A stretch of DNA of 64,000 nt from Dyadobacter beijingensis DSM 21582 (GCF_000382205.1 NZ_KB907787.1:1093176-1157175); one strand, 5' to 3'; counted from the first letter of the stretch, positions 54,266 through 64,000 are shown. Notes: generated by a model from the sequence alone, not told the origin. Made by a program: numbers and translations.

Positions 54266-57076
54266 TCATTTCTTCTCGGGCATCAGCACCACTTTGATGA
54301 AATTGTCGTCATTGAAATATTTCTGTGCAGCCGCCTTCGTGCTGGCGACAGTAATCGATTTTAACAACCGGTCCTGCTCGAAAATCTCGTTGAGATCGTC
54401 TCCGAGGAAGGTGTTGTCGTCGAGGTAGTCGAGCCAGAAGCCGTTTGTTTTCAATGCGATCTCGGTTTTTCGCTGCGTTTCCGCCACAAATTTTTCGATA
54501 TCCTTCGGATCGGCGCCATTCTGCTTGATCTTCGCGATCTCTTCCTGCGTGCGCTTTACGAGCTTATCCACATTCTCCGGCGCGCAACCGAAGCCGATCG
54601 AAAACCGGTAATGCCCGGTCGGAAATTTATCCGTTCCCTCGGAAACGCTCACACCGTAGACGCCGCTTTCTTCCTCCCGGAGCGATTCGATGAGTTTGAT
54701 CTGCAATACCTCCTGCAATGCTTCGATCTGAATGTTGTTTTCAGGGTTATAGTCATATTCTCCGCTCGAAACCATCGTTACGCGGCTTTTGGGTTCCAAT
54801 CCTTTGTAAATCACCTTCTCGATCCTACCCTTTGGCGGGTAAATGTTCGGGTGGTTAAAGGTATCGTCGCGATCGCTGGACGGCAGGCTGCCCAGGTACT
54901 TTTCAAGCAGCGGTTTCAGCGTCTCCGGCTTGAATGCACCTACGATCGTGAAAACAAAGTCGGACGCGTCGGCGAAGCGGTTTTTGTAAATTTCAAATGC
55001 GCGGTCGAGGCTTACTTTATCGATACTCTCCGGTTTGAGCGGTTGTCTTTTCGGGTTGTGGCTCGTGAGGACTGCATTCAGGGAATCTGAGTATACTTTC
55101 TCCGGCGTCAGCGTTTTTTGCATATTTTCCAGGTAAGCCTTCTGGTTGGCCAGAATGCCCGTCACCACGTCGGCGTCTTTTCGCGGCTCGGTGAAATAGG
55201 CGTAGATCAGTTGCAGGGTCGTTTCGAGGTCTTTCGGGTTGGTATTGCCGCCGATCCCCTCCGTGAGCTCGCTCAGGTACGGGCCCGCGCCGGCGGTCTT
55301 GCCTGCGAGGAATTTTTGCAGCTGCGTCTGGTTATAAGGCCCCACACCGCCCGATTGGACGAGGTAGCTCGTGAAAATGCCCGTCTCGCGCTCGCCGGGG
55401 AAGAGTGAATAGCCGCCCTTGGCCGTCGCCTTGATGAGGATTTCGTCATTTTTGAAATCGGTGGGCTTCAAAAGCACCTTCACACCGTTCGACAGCGTGA
55501 TTTCCGTTACGCCCAGCTTGTCGAGCGTTTTCTCGGCCGTTATTTTCCCCGGTGTCGGCTCCGCTTTCAGCAATGGGGCATCCACGACGTCGTCCACATA
55601 AGCCGTCACATCCTTACCGGCCTCGCTCAGCAGCGAGGTAATGTCCGCTTCGGTAGGCAATGCGTCCTTGCTTTTTTCAGGGCCCATAATCACCACGGCC
55701 CTGTTTTTATCCGTAATGTATTTCTTGGCCAGCGCATTCACTTCGGCGAGCGTGACGCCATCGAGGTGTTTTTTCACAAATTCAAAATAGGCCCCGGCAC
55801 CCATGAATGGTTTGTCGTGGAGGAAATGGTTCAAATATTCCTGCACATGGTTGGCCGACTTCGTCTTGTCCCTTTCTTTGTAATACTCTTCAATGCCATT
55901 GTAAAAATCCTTTTTCGCACGGTCTAACTCAGGCTGTGTGAAGCCGAATTTCTGCACGCGGGCATTCTCTTCGAGCAATGCCGTCAACGCCGTTTTCATG
56001 GAAGCGGCATCTTTCGCAAGGGCAAAGGAGGTGTAGGAATCCAGGTTTCCGAGGAAATCGCCATACTCGGTTGCTCCGTAGAGGAACGGCGGGTTCGCCT
56101 TTTGCGTCAGTTCCTGAATGCGCTGGCCCATCATGGCATTGTACAATTCCTGCGCGAAGTTGTTGCGCACATCCTGCAAGGTCTTTTCCTTGCTGTTAGG
56201 CTGCTTGTAGATCAGCTGAATGAGGTTTTGCGGGTATTCCGGGTCCGTGACGATCGCAACTTTGGTCGAGCCGTCGAGCGGAATGTCGTAGCGGACGCGC
56301 TTTTTAGGGTTAACAGGCGGTTTAATGGAGCTGAACTTCTGCGTGATGATGCTTTCCACTTTCGCCACATCGAAATCGCCCACGGCAATGACGGCCATCA
56401 GGTCCGGGCGGTACCAATCCTGGTAAAATGCCTTGATCGTCTCCGGTTTGAAACTTTTGAGAATGCTGTCCTTCCCAATGGGCAGCCGCTCCGCGTAGCG
56501 CGAATTGTTGAGGATCACTTTCAGGAATTTGTCGCGCATACGCTGCTGCGCCCCGCGTCCCATGCGCGACTCTTCGAGCACCACGCCGCGCTCCTTGTCG
56601 ATTTCAGCCGGGTCGAGCAATGCGCCATTGGCCCAGTCTTCGAGCACCTGAATGCCTTTTTCGAGCAAACCGGCCGAGTCTGTCGGGATAGGCAGCATAT
56701 AAACCGTCTCGTCGAAACCCGTGTAAGCATTCAAATCCGCCCCGAAACGTACGCCCGTTTTTTGCAGGAAATTCACCAGTTCGTTTTTAGGAAAATGCGT
56801 GGTGCCGTTGAAATTCATGTGCTCCATGAAGTGCGCCAGGCCCTGCTGCGCGTCGGTTTCCAGCACCGAGCCAGCCTTCACGGCAAGCCGGAGTTCCGCC
56901 CGGTTTTTGGGCTCCGTATTCTTTTTAATGTAGTAGGTAATTCCGTTTTTCAATTTTCCGGTCTTCACACTGGGATCGAGGGGGACTTTTTGGGAGCTCA
57001 GGGTCTGCGCCGACACCGTCGTAACAGTCATGAAGCCCCATCCGGCCAAGCATAATGCTATGAACGCCTTTTTCAT
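54266..57076 (-). CDS. M16 family zinc metallopeptidase, exported, two-unit
   Basis: 936 residues with signal peptide (TTVSAQ). N-terminal M16 active unit with the inverted zinc motif H82-FM-E85-H86, and E(DKERGVVLEESRMG region) further on; a second, inactive M16 pair follows in the C-terminal half, as in pitrilysin-like enzymes. It degrades peptides in the periplasm. Monocistronic with its own terminator. Confidence 0.93.
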   Translation of the reverse strand: MKKAFIALCLAGWGFMTVTTVSAQTLSSQKVPLDPSVKTGKLKNGITYYIKKNTEPKNRAELRLAVKAGSVLETDAQQGLAHFMEHMNFNGTTHFPKNELVNFLQKTGVRFGADLNAYTGFDETVYMLPIPTDSAGLLEKGIQVLEDWANGALLDPAEIDKERGVVLEESRMGRGAQQRMRDKFLKVILNNSRYAERLPIGKDSILKSFKPETIKAFYQDWYRPDLMAVIAVGDFDVAKVESIITQKFSSIKPPVNPKKRVRYDIPLDGSTKVAIVTDPEYPQNLIQLIYKQPNSKEKTLQDVRNNFAQELYNAMMGQRIQELTQKANPPFLYGATEYGDFLGNLDSYTSFALAKDAASMKTALTALLEENARVQKFGFTQPELDRAKKDFYNGIEEYYKERDKTKSANHVQEYLNHFLHDKPFMGAGAYFEFVKKHLDGVTLAEVNALAKKYITDKNRAVVIMGPEKSKDALPTEADITSLLSEAGKDVTAYVDDVVDAPLLKAEPTPGKITAEKTLDKLGVTEITLSNGVKVLLKPTDFKNDEILIKATAKGGYSLFPGERETGIFTSYLVQSGGVGPYNQTQLQKFLAGKTAGAGPYLSELTEGIGGNTNPKDLETTLQLIYAYFTEPRKDADVVTGILANQKAYLENMQKTLTPEKVYSDSLNAVLTSHNPKRQPLKPESIDKVSLDRAFEIYKNRFADASDFVFTIVGAFKPETLKPLLEKYLGSLPSSDRDDTFNHPNIYPPKGRIEKVIYKGLEPKSRVTMVSSGEYDYNPENNIQIEALQEVLQIKLIESLREEESGVYGVSVSEGTDKFPTGHYRFSIGFGCAPENVDKLVKRTQEEIAKIKQNGADPKDIEKFVAETQRKTEIALKTNGFWLDYLDDNTFLGDDLNEIFEQDRLLKSITVASTKAAAQKYFNDDNFIKVVLMPEKK

Positions 57077-57234
57077 TTTTCTAATTTTAATTTGATATTA
57101 TTCAGGAGGGACGAAATATATGGTTAAAGATTGCGATTGCAAAGACCGCGCTGCAAATGTCGCTGAAAAAGAATGCCGGTATCGTAAACGACGCATCGGC
57201 GACGTATTTTCAACAAAATCGTGTCACCGGTATG

Positions 57235-57858
57235 CTATTTAACCGGTTCGCGCAGAATGGTTTTGAGCTTTTCGGGCGCTGTCTTCCGGAAATCGGACAG
57301 GTATATTTCGTGGTGCAACCCGTTGCGGCCGAGGGAATGTGCCGTCATGAATTCATTTAGTTTAGCCAGCGTCTCCGGCTCGTTATCAAACGGCCCGGTA
57401 TGCAGTATCTGAACTACTTTCCCTTCTTCCATTTCAAACCAGGAAACATCCCTGATCGCCGCCGTGCCCTTCGATGCGAAAGACATTTCTACGGCACCTT
57501 CGACGTCTTTTTGCGTCACGTAATCCGGGAGGCGAATCAGCAGCCGGTATTCCCATTCGCTGCGCGGAATGGCTTTGGGCGAATCAGCGATCGAAATGCC
57601 GGCATAGCGTGCCTCGTCGTACCACCACAGCCCTTCCAGTTTCGCCACGACAAAATCCTTTTTCTTTGCTTTGAATGCGAATTTCAATGCATAAGCCACC
57701 GGGTAAATCGCCTGGATTTTTTGCATAAAATCCCGACCCGAAGGATCGCCTTTGCCTTGAATGGACAGATAGCACGCCTGGCCGATTTCAAGCAGTTCGG
57801 GTTGGGCTTTTGCGGTGTAGTAACTTTTGAAATGTTTAGTCAGATCCAGTTTTTCCAT
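57235..57858 (-). CDS. GyrI-like small-molecule-binding protein
   Basis: 207 residues, no signal peptide. The sequence matches GyrI-like/SOUL-type stand-alone domains: LEIGQACYLSIQGKGDPSG, KLEGLWWYDE, WEYRLLIRLPDYVTQKDVEGA, and HHEIYLSDFRKTAPEKLKTILREPVK-type C-terminus (final part KLKTILREP). Such proteins bind hydrophobic ligands; function unknown. Stand-alone, no HTH. Confidence 0.85.
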   Translation of the reverse strand: MEKLDLTKHFKSYYTAKAQPELLEIGQACYLSIQGKGDPSGRDFMQKIQAIYPVAYALKFAFKAKKKDFVVAKLEGLWWYDEARYAGISIADSPKAIPRSEWEYRLLIRLPDYVTQKDVEGAVEMSFASKGTAAIRDVSWFEMEEGKVVQILHTGPFDNEPETLAKLNEFMTAHSLGRNGLHHEIYLSDFRKTAPEKLKTILREPVK

Positions 57859-57936
57859 GGCACATTGGGGTTATGGTTGATACACTGCGCAATTAGCAGC
57901 CGTACAATGACAACCCTATGACAGCAGTCCCGAAAA

Positions 57937-58422
57937 TTATTGCTTACCGGGAGGGCATTCCGACGGTTCGAAATGGAGCCCTTTTTCGAAATCAAGCTTC
58001 GACCGATCTTTAAAAAGTGTTACGCCTGCCGAATCTTTCACCTCGCCAAAACCTTCAACCCACCCCGATCCTTTTTTCAGAAAAACCACTTCCCGAATGG
58101 ATTCGCTGCCTTCTGCCTGGAAAGTATAGCGTGCCAGAATCGTGTCACCATTTAGGGTACCTGTAAATTGGCCGCGGTTACGGTCTTTTTCATGGAAGTC
58201 ATACGAAAGTTCACCGGCGACCCTATCGTCCTTTCCGGTATCGATGCGGAGAAATGCGGAGTCTCCCTTCGTTTGATACACATAACAATCCGAATTCCCG
58301 ACCCCGGCGGGAATGCCGTCGTCCGTCGTGTCGGCCTGGCCTCCGGCAGTGTCTTTATGGCTGTTGCAGGACAAAAGGCATACAAAAATGGAGAATGAAA
58401 GGAAGTGTCGTATTGAGATCAT
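57937..58422 (-). CDS. small lipoprotein of unknown function
   Basis: 161 residues, lipoprotein signal (FVCLLSC), an acidic linker, then a beta-rich domain (DCYVYQTKGDSAFLRID, GQFTGTLNGDTILARYTF). No family recognised. It lies 78 bp upstream of the GyrI-like gene on the same strand. Confidence 0.7.
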   Translation of the reverse strand: MISIRHFLSFSIFVCLLSCNSHKDTAGGQADTTDDGIPAGVGNSDCYVYQTKGDSAFLRIDTGKDDRVAGELSYDFHEKDRNRGQFTGTLNGDTILARYTFQAEGSESIREVVFLKKGSGWVEGFGEVKDSAGVTLFKDRSKLDFEKGLHFEPSECPPGKQ

Positions 58423-58480
58423 AGTTAGCTGTGATTTGTTTGGAAATTAGGCAAAGGATGCTAGTTTTATATAAAATACA

Positions 58481-59815
58481 ATGCCGCTGACCCACGCCAC
58501 GAAGGAAATCACCCCGCAAAATACGTTCCGATCCATGACTGAGTTCAGAATTCCCGGCTTGCAGATGGTCGCAGACCCTGCTGTATTCCGAAAACGTCTC
58601 GCCAGAAGTCCAGGTCATACCATCGCACTCGCTGCCGGCCTTTTGTACCTCGCATTGGAGAGTTACTACCTGTTTTTCCGTTTCGCCGGTCATATGCAGG
58701 ACCTGCTTTTGTATCAGGGCACGGCCATGAGACTCCTCGGCGGCGAAGTCCCATTCCGCGATTTCCGGCTCGAATATCCCGTATTTTCCCTGGTTCCGAT
58801 CGTGCTTCCGGGCATACTCAGCAGTCTGGCGGGCGGTTCTTTCAAAAGTTACGTGTTCTGGTTTGTCGTGCAAAACCTGGCGCTCGGGCTGGGAATGGCA
58901 GCGGTGATCGCTAAAATGGATACGCGTGGCAAAGTGCTTCCCAAATACCTGATGGCGATGCTGTTCTCATTGCCGGTGTTCCTCTTCCGGTTCGATACGT
59001 TCCCCGCGTTACTGACCATTGTCGCCGTGTATTACATTTCGCAGAAGCCGTTTGTTTCCGGGATGTCGCTCCTGGCTTCGGTCGCTGCCAAGTTGTACAG
59101 CATTGTGCTGGTGCCGGTATTCGGGTGGTATTATTTGTTTCAAAAAGAATGGAAAAAGCTGGGGTGGCAAATCGCCGGTTTTGTGGCGGCCGCGGCTATT
59201 CTAGCAGGCTGTATCGCGGCGATGGAAATGAATGCGGCCTCCGATTTCATGCGCTACCACCTGCTGCGCGGCATTCAGATCGAAAGTCTTGCGGGAGGGA
59301 TGCTGATGTTGCTGGAAAGCTTCGGCCTTATCGAGCTGGACATTGCGCACAGCTTCGGCGCCATACATTTGATTACACCGTTAACGGCCGGTATTCTGGG
59401 TTTTATCAATATCACGACTCCCATTTGCTTCCTGGCGATGACCGCTTACCTCGGCTGGGCGTTTCATAGAGCGTCGGCCATGCCGGCGGGATTGCAAACG
59501 CGCAGGCTGATTGCCTCTTGCGGTGCGCAAATACTGCTTTTTATGCTGCTCAACAAAGTTTTTTCACCCCAATACATGATCTGGCTGCTGCCGCTGGTCC
59601 CGTTCTGCAAGGCTCGGACCCATCTGCTTTTTACGGTCGCGCTCATGCTCACGGTGGTGATATTTCCGGGGCAATACCATAATCTGCTCTCGAAACAATG
59701 GCCGATGGTCATCATCCTGAACGCCCGGAATGCGCTGCTGATCTGGCTTTTTGTGGAAATGCTGGGAGAGATCAATCCTGTCCGCAAATTGGCCGGACGG
59801 AACCGCCGCAGTTAG
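58481..59815 (+). CDS. GT87-like integral membrane glycosyltransferase
   Basis: 444 residues with about nine to ten membrane segments. The first extracytoplasmic loop contains GEVPFRDFRLEYP, resembling the DxD/E-type loop of GT87/DUF2029 mannosyltransferases that use lipid-linked sugars; FSPQYMIWLLP later is also typical. The start is uncertain: ATG at 58481, 58535 or 58565 are all in frame before the first helix. Overlaps the convergent dnaE2-type gene by 4 bp. Confidence 0.72.
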   Translation: MPLTHATKEITPQNTFRSMTEFRIPGLQMVADPAVFRKRLARSPGHTIALAAGLLYLALESYYLFFRFAGHMQDLLLYQGTAMRLLGGEVPFRDFRLEYPVFSLVPIVLPGILSSLAGGSFKSYVFWFVVQNLALGLGMAAVIAKMDTRGKVLPKYLMAMLFSLPVFLFRFDTFPALLTIVAVYYISQKPFVSGMSLLASVAAKLYSIVLVPVFGWYYLFQKEWKKLGWQIAGFVAAAAILAGCIAAMEMNAASDFMRYHLLRGIQIESLAGGMLMLLESFGLIELDIAHSFGAIHLITPLTAGILGFINITTPICFLAMTAYLGWAFHRASAMPAGLQTRRLIASCGAQILLFMLLNKVFSPQYMIWLLPLVPFCKARTHLLFTVALMLTVVIFPGQYHNLLSKQWPMVIILNARNALLIWLFVEMLGEINPVRKLAGRNRRS

Positions 59816-62781
59816 CGGGCCGCCGATTCCATCCGGGTGATTTCCGTTACTTCCACGGTCAGAAAGCCGAATTCTTCCGTCACAATGCCGCGAATTTTAT
59901 AAACGCCCCTCACCGAAGCATTCACCCGTGTAGCCGCCGAGGGAAAATGCACGGTATCGATAAATTGTCCCTCATAATCCAGAAACGTACCGAACTGCAT
60001 CGATTCACCCCGGGCGGTACGCGTGTTTTTCAACGCCACGAGGTAGCCGTATTGCACCACTTCCTGGTTCACATACAGGTGCAGGTCGCGCGACATGGTG
60101 CTTTTCGGCAGCGTGTTTTTCAACAGGTTAAAAGGACTGCAAAGCGGAAAACCCAGCAACTCGATCTGGTCGTAAGCATCGTCGAGAATGGACGAATGGA
60201 ACTCAGGCAGTTCAAAATCCTTGATTTCCGTGTGGAACAATTGCTTTTGCGGCACCTTCACGGGCGTGGTGCTGAGCCGGAAATGTGCCTTCCAGAGCAT
60301 TGTTTTCTTGTCTATACCTGTAAACCGGAACGCGTCGATGCGGATAAGGATCGTGAGCTGTTCGATCGAGATCGGTACCCGGTCGAGGAAATCGTTCAGC
60401 GAGGTGAATGGCCCATCCTGCAAGCGCGCGGCGAGAATGCGCTCGATGGTTTTGGCTTCCAGGTCGTTCAGGAACTGCATACCGAGGTAAATATCGCTTC
60501 CTTCGATCGTTGCGTGCGCGTCGCTGTGGTTCACGCACGGTGCATGTACGGTTGCGCCCAGCATGCGCGCCTCGTGTACGTACAGCTCGGGCGCGTAAAA
60601 GCCTCCGCCGTTATTCAGCACGGCCACGAGGAATTCCAGCGGGAAATAGGCCTTCAAAAACAGGGTCTGGTAGCTCTCCACGGCATACGACGCCGAATGC
60701 CCTTTCGCGAATGCGAACCCGGCGAAGCTGGCGATCTGGTTCCAGATTTCCATCGAAGTCGCTTCGTCGTAACCTTTGCTGCGGCAGTTTTTGAAATACT
60801 TTTTCTTCACCCTTTCAAACTCCTCGCGCCCCCGGAACTTGCCGCTCATGCCGCGCCGGATCACATCGGCTTCGCCTAGTGTAAGCCCGGCAAAGTAATG
60901 TGCAACCTTGATCACGTCCTCCTGGTACACCATGATGCCGTACGTTTCCTCCATCAGTTCGAGCAGGCGCGGGTGTGCTTCGGTACGTTTTTCGGGGTGG
61001 CGGTGGCGGAGAATGTACTCGCGCATCATCCCGCTTTTGGCCACGCCGGGACGGATAATGGAGCTGGCCGCCACGAGGCCGAGGTAATTGTCCACTTCCA
61101 GTTTTTTGAGCAACATCCGCATCGCCGGTGATTCCACGTAGAAGCAGCCAATGCATTGCGCCTGCCGGATGAGGTCGTTGATTTTTGGGTCGGTTTTGAA
61201 TTTTTTGACGTCGTTAATGTCGAAATCCGCCGCATCCGGACGGTTATACCGGATGATTTCCAGTGTCTCCTTGATTTTCGCCAACCCGCGCTGGCCCAGA
61301 ATGTCATATTTGTTCAGCCCCACATCCTCGGCGATCACCATGTCGAACTGCGTGGTCGGGAAGCCTTTCGGCGGCACGTCGGTGGCCGTGAAATAATGCA
61401 TTGGCCGCTCGGAAATGAGGATACCGCCCGCGTGGATGCTCAGGTGGTTCGGCTGGTTGTTGGTTTGCAGGTAATCGGCGTATTTGATCACCAGGCCCGA
61501 TAGCTGGTCGAGCTTTTTCGGATCGAACTTTCCGTTGGCCAGCGTATCGATTTCGTAGGCAGGTAGGCCAAAAACCTTGCCGAGTTCGCGCACGGCGGCA
61601 TTGTGCTGAAACGTGCTGTACGTCGCGAGCAGGGCCGTCTGGCCGTTTTTGCCGTAAGTGTCGAAAATGTAGCGGGTCACATCCTCCCGGTCGCGCCAGG
61701 AAAAATCGATGTCGAAATCGGGGGGATTTTTCCGGTACATATTGATAAACCGCTCGAAATAGAGGTCCAGCTCGATCGGGTCTACATTGGTAATGTTGAG
61801 TAAATAGGCGATAATGCTGTTCGCGCCGCTTCCCCGGCCTACATAATAATAGCCCTTGCGGCGCGCATAACGCACAATGTCGTGGTTGACGAGGAAGAAC
61901 GGCACGAAGTTCTGCTGCCGGATCATTTCGAGTTCCTTGGCAATGCGGTCGAAAATTTCGTCCGTAATGTCGCTGCCGTACCGGTAGCCCAGCGCCTCGT
62001 AGCTCATCGAGCGGAGCTTTTTGAAATCCTCTTCCGCGCTCTGACCGAATACTTTCAGGTTCTGGTGCTCGCGTTCGTTGCCGAAACTGAAATGGATCTG
62101 GCATTCATCCATCAGTTTCCGGGTGTTTTCGAGGATTACCCGGAAGTCTTTTTGTTTGAAATGGTATTCCAAAACCTTCGCCTGCACAAATTGTTCGCTT
62201 TCCTGGCCCGTTTCAGCCGCCGATAGTTTGCTGAGCAATGTATTTCCGTCAATGGCGCGTAACAGGCGGTGCGCATTGAAGTCCTTTTTGTTCCGGAACG
62301 TCACCGGCTGCTGGATCACGAGCCGGTCGCGGTACCGGTGCAGGGGCGAGTAATGCAGCTTATCCAGCTCCTGCATCGAAATGCCGATGTACTCGTTGCT
62401 CCTGAACTGCTCCCGACGTTCTTTGTTCAGTTTTTCAAACGGATATATAACCGCGACGTCTTCCATCTCCGGCGCGCGGTCGGGGAATGGGGCGCCGGTC
62501 TGCTTGTAAGCCGAGAGATATGCATTCAGTGTCTGAAACCCGGCGTTACTCTTCGCCAGCGCCACAAACTGCTGCGTAACGCCATTCCGGAAATCAATCC
62601 CGACAATGGGTTTGATATCATACCGCGGCGCCATCCGGATGAAATTGAGGCAGCCCGACGTGTTATTGATGTCGGTCAGCGCAGCACAGTCATGGCCGTG
62701 CTCGCGGCAAAGCGCCAGCAAATCATCCTCCGATATCGTTCCAAACCGCAGGCTAAAATAAGAGTGACAGTTGAGTAGCAT
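59812..62781 (-). CDS. second DNA polymerase III alpha subunit (DnaE2-type)
   Basis: 989 residues, shorter than replicative DnaE. PHP domain at the N-terminus (NCHSYFSLRFG), polymerase core with catalytic Asp357 and Asp359 in PDFDIDF and third Asp493 in KYDILGQRGL, HhH region, and a short OB domain near the end (GYLVALKNTRTARGES). It lies 15 bp after a Y-family polymerase gene. Such pairs in many bacteria act in damage-induced mutagenesis, so a translesion role is likely. Confidence 0.88.
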   Translation of the reverse strand: MLLNCHSYFSLRFGTISEDDLLALCREHGHDCAALTDINNTSGCLNFIRMAPRYDIKPIVGIDFRNGVTQQFVALAKSNAGFQTLNAYLSAYKQTGAPFPDRAPEMEDVAVIYPFEKLNKERREQFRSNEYIGISMQELDKLHYSPLHRYRDRLVIQQPVTFRNKKDFNAHRLLRAIDGNTLLSKLSAAETGQESEQFVQAKVLEYHFKQKDFRVILENTRKLMDECQIHFSFGNEREHQNLKVFGQSAEEDFKKLRSMSYEALGYRYGSDITDEIFDRIAKELEMIRQQNFVPFFLVNHDIVRYARRKGYYYVGRGSGANSIIAYLLNITNVDPIELDLYFERFINMYRKNPPDFDIDFSWRDREDVTRYIFDTYGKNGQTALLATYSTFQHNAAVRELGKVFGLPAYEIDTLANGKFDPKKLDQLSGLVIKYADYLQTNNQPNHLSIHAGGILISERPMHYFTATDVPPKGFPTTQFDMVIAEDVGLNKYDILGQRGLAKIKETLEIIRYNRPDAADFDINDVKKFKTDPKINDLIRQAQCIGCFYVESPAMRMLLKKLEVDNYLGLVAASSIIRPGVAKSGMMREYILRHRHPEKRTEAHPRLLELMEETYGIMVYQEDVIKVAHYFAGLTLGEADVIRRGMSGKFRGREEFERVKKKYFKNCRSKGYDEATSMEIWNQIASFAGFAFAKGHSASYAVESYQTLFLKAYFPLEFLVAVLNNGGGFYAPELYVHEARMLGATVHAPCVNHSDAHATIEGSDIYLGMQFLNDLEAKTIERILAARLQDGPFTSLNDFLDRVPISIEQLTILIRIDAFRFTGIDKKTMLWKAHFRLSTTPVKVPQKQLFHTEIKDFELPEFHSSILDDAYDQIELLGFPLCSPFNLLKNTLPKSTMSRDLHLYVNQEVVQYGYLVALKNTRTARGESMQFGTFLDYEGQFIDTVHFPSAATRVNASVRGVYKIRGIVTEEFGFLTVEVTEITRMESAAR

Positions 62782-62796
62782 GAATGTTGGGGAAAA

Positions 62797-64000
62797 CTAG
62801 GCATTCCGATGCGCCGGGATGATGGGCGGTTCTCCGTTGAAGGGGTTGCCCATGGAGCCGATATCGGAAATGCCCATGGTGCTGGCCCAGGTCAGGATCT
62901 GGTCGCCGTCTTTGTTGTAGGCGTATTTGGTTTTAATGTAATCCATCGCCTGATAAAGGTTCAGGCGCTCTTCCGTGTCGTCGAACAGGTTGATCTGGTA
63001 ATTCCCCGTGACGAGGTCGCTGAAACTGACACCGACGAGCCTGACCATCATCCTTCGGTTGTACAGCTGGTCGAAAAGCTTTTCGATATGCGGTATCAGT
63101 ACATGGTCTGCCGAGGTGTAGGCAATTTTCAGTTGTTTCGAAAATGTATTGAAATCGGAATAGCGGATTTTGACGGATACGCAGGACGTCAGTTTTTCAC
63201 CCGTCCGGAGCTGGAATGCCAGTGTTTCGGCCATTGCCCGCACCATTTCCCGCATTTTGCGCACATCGCCCGTGTCGCGCCCGAAAGTGCGCTCGCTCGA
63301 AATCGATTTCCGCTCGTGAAACGGGACGATAGGGGAGTTGTCGAGCCCATTGGCGCGGTTCCAGAGGGAAACGCCGTTTTTGCCCAAAACCTGCCCCATT
63401 ATTTCCATAGGCATTTCCTGGATCGTTTTCACGTACCGGATGCCGAGGTTGTTCAGCGTCTGGTTCATTTTTTCCCCTACCATCGGGATCTTCTGGACTT
63501 CCATCGGCGCCAGGAAAGGCTTTTCCCGCCCGGCTTCTACCTGCAGCTGGTTGTTCGGCTTGGCTTCGCCGGTCGCCACTTTCGACACCAGCTTGTTGGT
63601 AGCGAGCCCGAACGAGATGGGCAGGCCGCTTTCGCGGATAATGCGTTGCCGCAGCTCGCTGGCCATGCCATAGCAATTGAAATACTTATCCATCCCCGAC
63701 AAATCGGCGTAAAATTCGTCGATACTCGCTTTTTCAAACACCGGCACATTCTCCGCGATGATCTCACTCACCACTTTGGAATGCTGCGAATACGTTTCGC
63801 CGTTCCCGCGGATCACCGTGGCCTCCGGGCAAAGCATCCGCGCCATCTTCATGGGCATACCCGAATGCACGCCGAACTGCCGCGTTTCATAGCTGCACGC
63901 GGCCACGACGCCACGGTCGCCCGTACCCCCGACGAGTATAGGGCGTTTTTCAAGCCGGCTGTCCAGCTTGCGCTCTACGGACACGAAAAAGGTGTCCAGG
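62797..64000 (-). CDS. Y-family DNA polymerase (5' end outside window)
   Basis: About 401 residues visible; the gene continues past the window edge. It starts inside the family's first motif (LDTFFVSVERKLDSRLEKRPILVGG) and contains RGVVAACSYETRQFGVHSGM, the catalytic SIDEFYADLSGM, a thumb and a little-finger domain. Both catalytic acidic residues of SxDE are kept, so it is an active polymerase and not an ImuB-type inactive one. Co-directional, 15 bp before dnaE2-type gene. Confidence 0.92.
   Translation of the reverse strand, partial: LDTFFVSVERKLDSRLEKRPILVGGTGDRGVVAACSYETRQFGVHSGMPMKMARMLCPEATVIRGNGETYSQHSKVVSEIIAENVPVFEKASIDEFYADLSGMDKYFNCYGMASELRQRIIRESGLPISFGLATNKLVSKVATGEAKPNNQLQVEAGREKPFLAPMEVQKIPMVGEKMNQTLNNLGIRYVKTIQEMPMEIMGQVLGKNGVSLWNRANGLDNSPIVPFHERKSISSERTFGRDTGDVRKMREMVRAMAETLAFQLRTGEKLTSCVSVKIRYSDFNTFSKQLKIAYTSADHVLIPHIEKLFDQLYNRRMMVRLVGVSFSDLVTGNYQINLFDDTEERLNLYQAMDYIKTKYAYNKDGDQILTWASTMGISDIGSMGNPFNGEPPIIPAHRNA

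Noticed and set aside
59698..60879. Long plus-strand open frame (393 codons) opposite the dnaE2-type gene
   Set aside because: It is antisense to a well-supported polymerase with catalytic motifs and has no family signature; it reflects the GC-rich third codon positions of the real gene.
1..64000. tRNA genes, insertion sequences or prophage
   Set aside because: No cloverleaf, transposase, integrase or phage structural gene could be recognised in any intergenic or coding stretch.

Overview
The window reads as a chromosomal segment of a Bacteroidota member, most likely Cytophagales and close to Dyadobacter/Spirosomataceae (genus assignment is inference). Supporting signs are TTG-N17-23-TAnnTTTG promoters, a type IX secretion (T9SS) sorting domain, many lipoproteins, DUF2911, DUF1361 and DUF4097 proteins, and arrays of large FtsX/MacB-type ABC permeases without their own ATPase. 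Both window edges cut genes: a permease on the left and a Y-family DNA polymerase on the right. I saw no rRNA, tRNA, insertion sequence, prophage or CRISPR array.

Layout. 1-3.7 kb: two permeases in tandem. 3.8-8.7 kb: a small unknown protein, an AztD-like metal lipoprotein behind a doubly operated promoter, then three exported enzymes or binding proteins on the minus strand. 8.7-9.6 kb: AT-rich non-coding DNA. 9.6-16.4 kb: a four-repeat T9SS surface protein, a GH1 glycosidase, a DUF4097 lipoprotein and a helix-hairpin-helix protein. 16.5-24.8 kb: LOG protein, rpiB, rbfA, a LolC/E-like permease, an M1 aminopeptidase and a LacI-type regulator. 24.8-28.9 kb: a candidate small RNA, a coupled pair (terpene-cyclase-like toroid protein plus a 2Fe-2S flavoreductase), NifU, and the rplU-rpmA operon. 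29-38.6 kb: a redoxin/SMP-30 pair, DUF1361-dgkA, a fused membrane protein with its wHTH neighbour, DUF2911, recG, an FGGY kinase and an SGNH hydrolase. 38.7-50.7 kb: two beta-barrel proteins, TolC plus ABC ATPase, a permease relic, a membrane-bound wHTH regulator with a secreted partner, an MFS exporter and two full permeases. 50.8-64 kb: glyS, pncB, an M16 peptidase, small proteins, a GT87-like membrane protein, and a dinB-dnaE2-type mutagenesis pair.

How parts work together. The ATPase-TolC operon and the two-permease operon, 8 kb apart, share one promoter plan: two tandem TGTnCG-N4-CGGACR-like sites 20-21 bp apart, and a TTGGCA element exactly 60.5 bp from the centre of the nearer site. 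This looks like a sigma-54 enhancer-driven export regulon. The permease that once sat beside the ATPase survives only as a relic. The AztD-like gene is probably zinc-repressed: two 7-1-7 Fur-family operators cover its -33 and -7 elements. The permease gene starting at 48076 has its start codon inside a perfect 15-bp hairpin.
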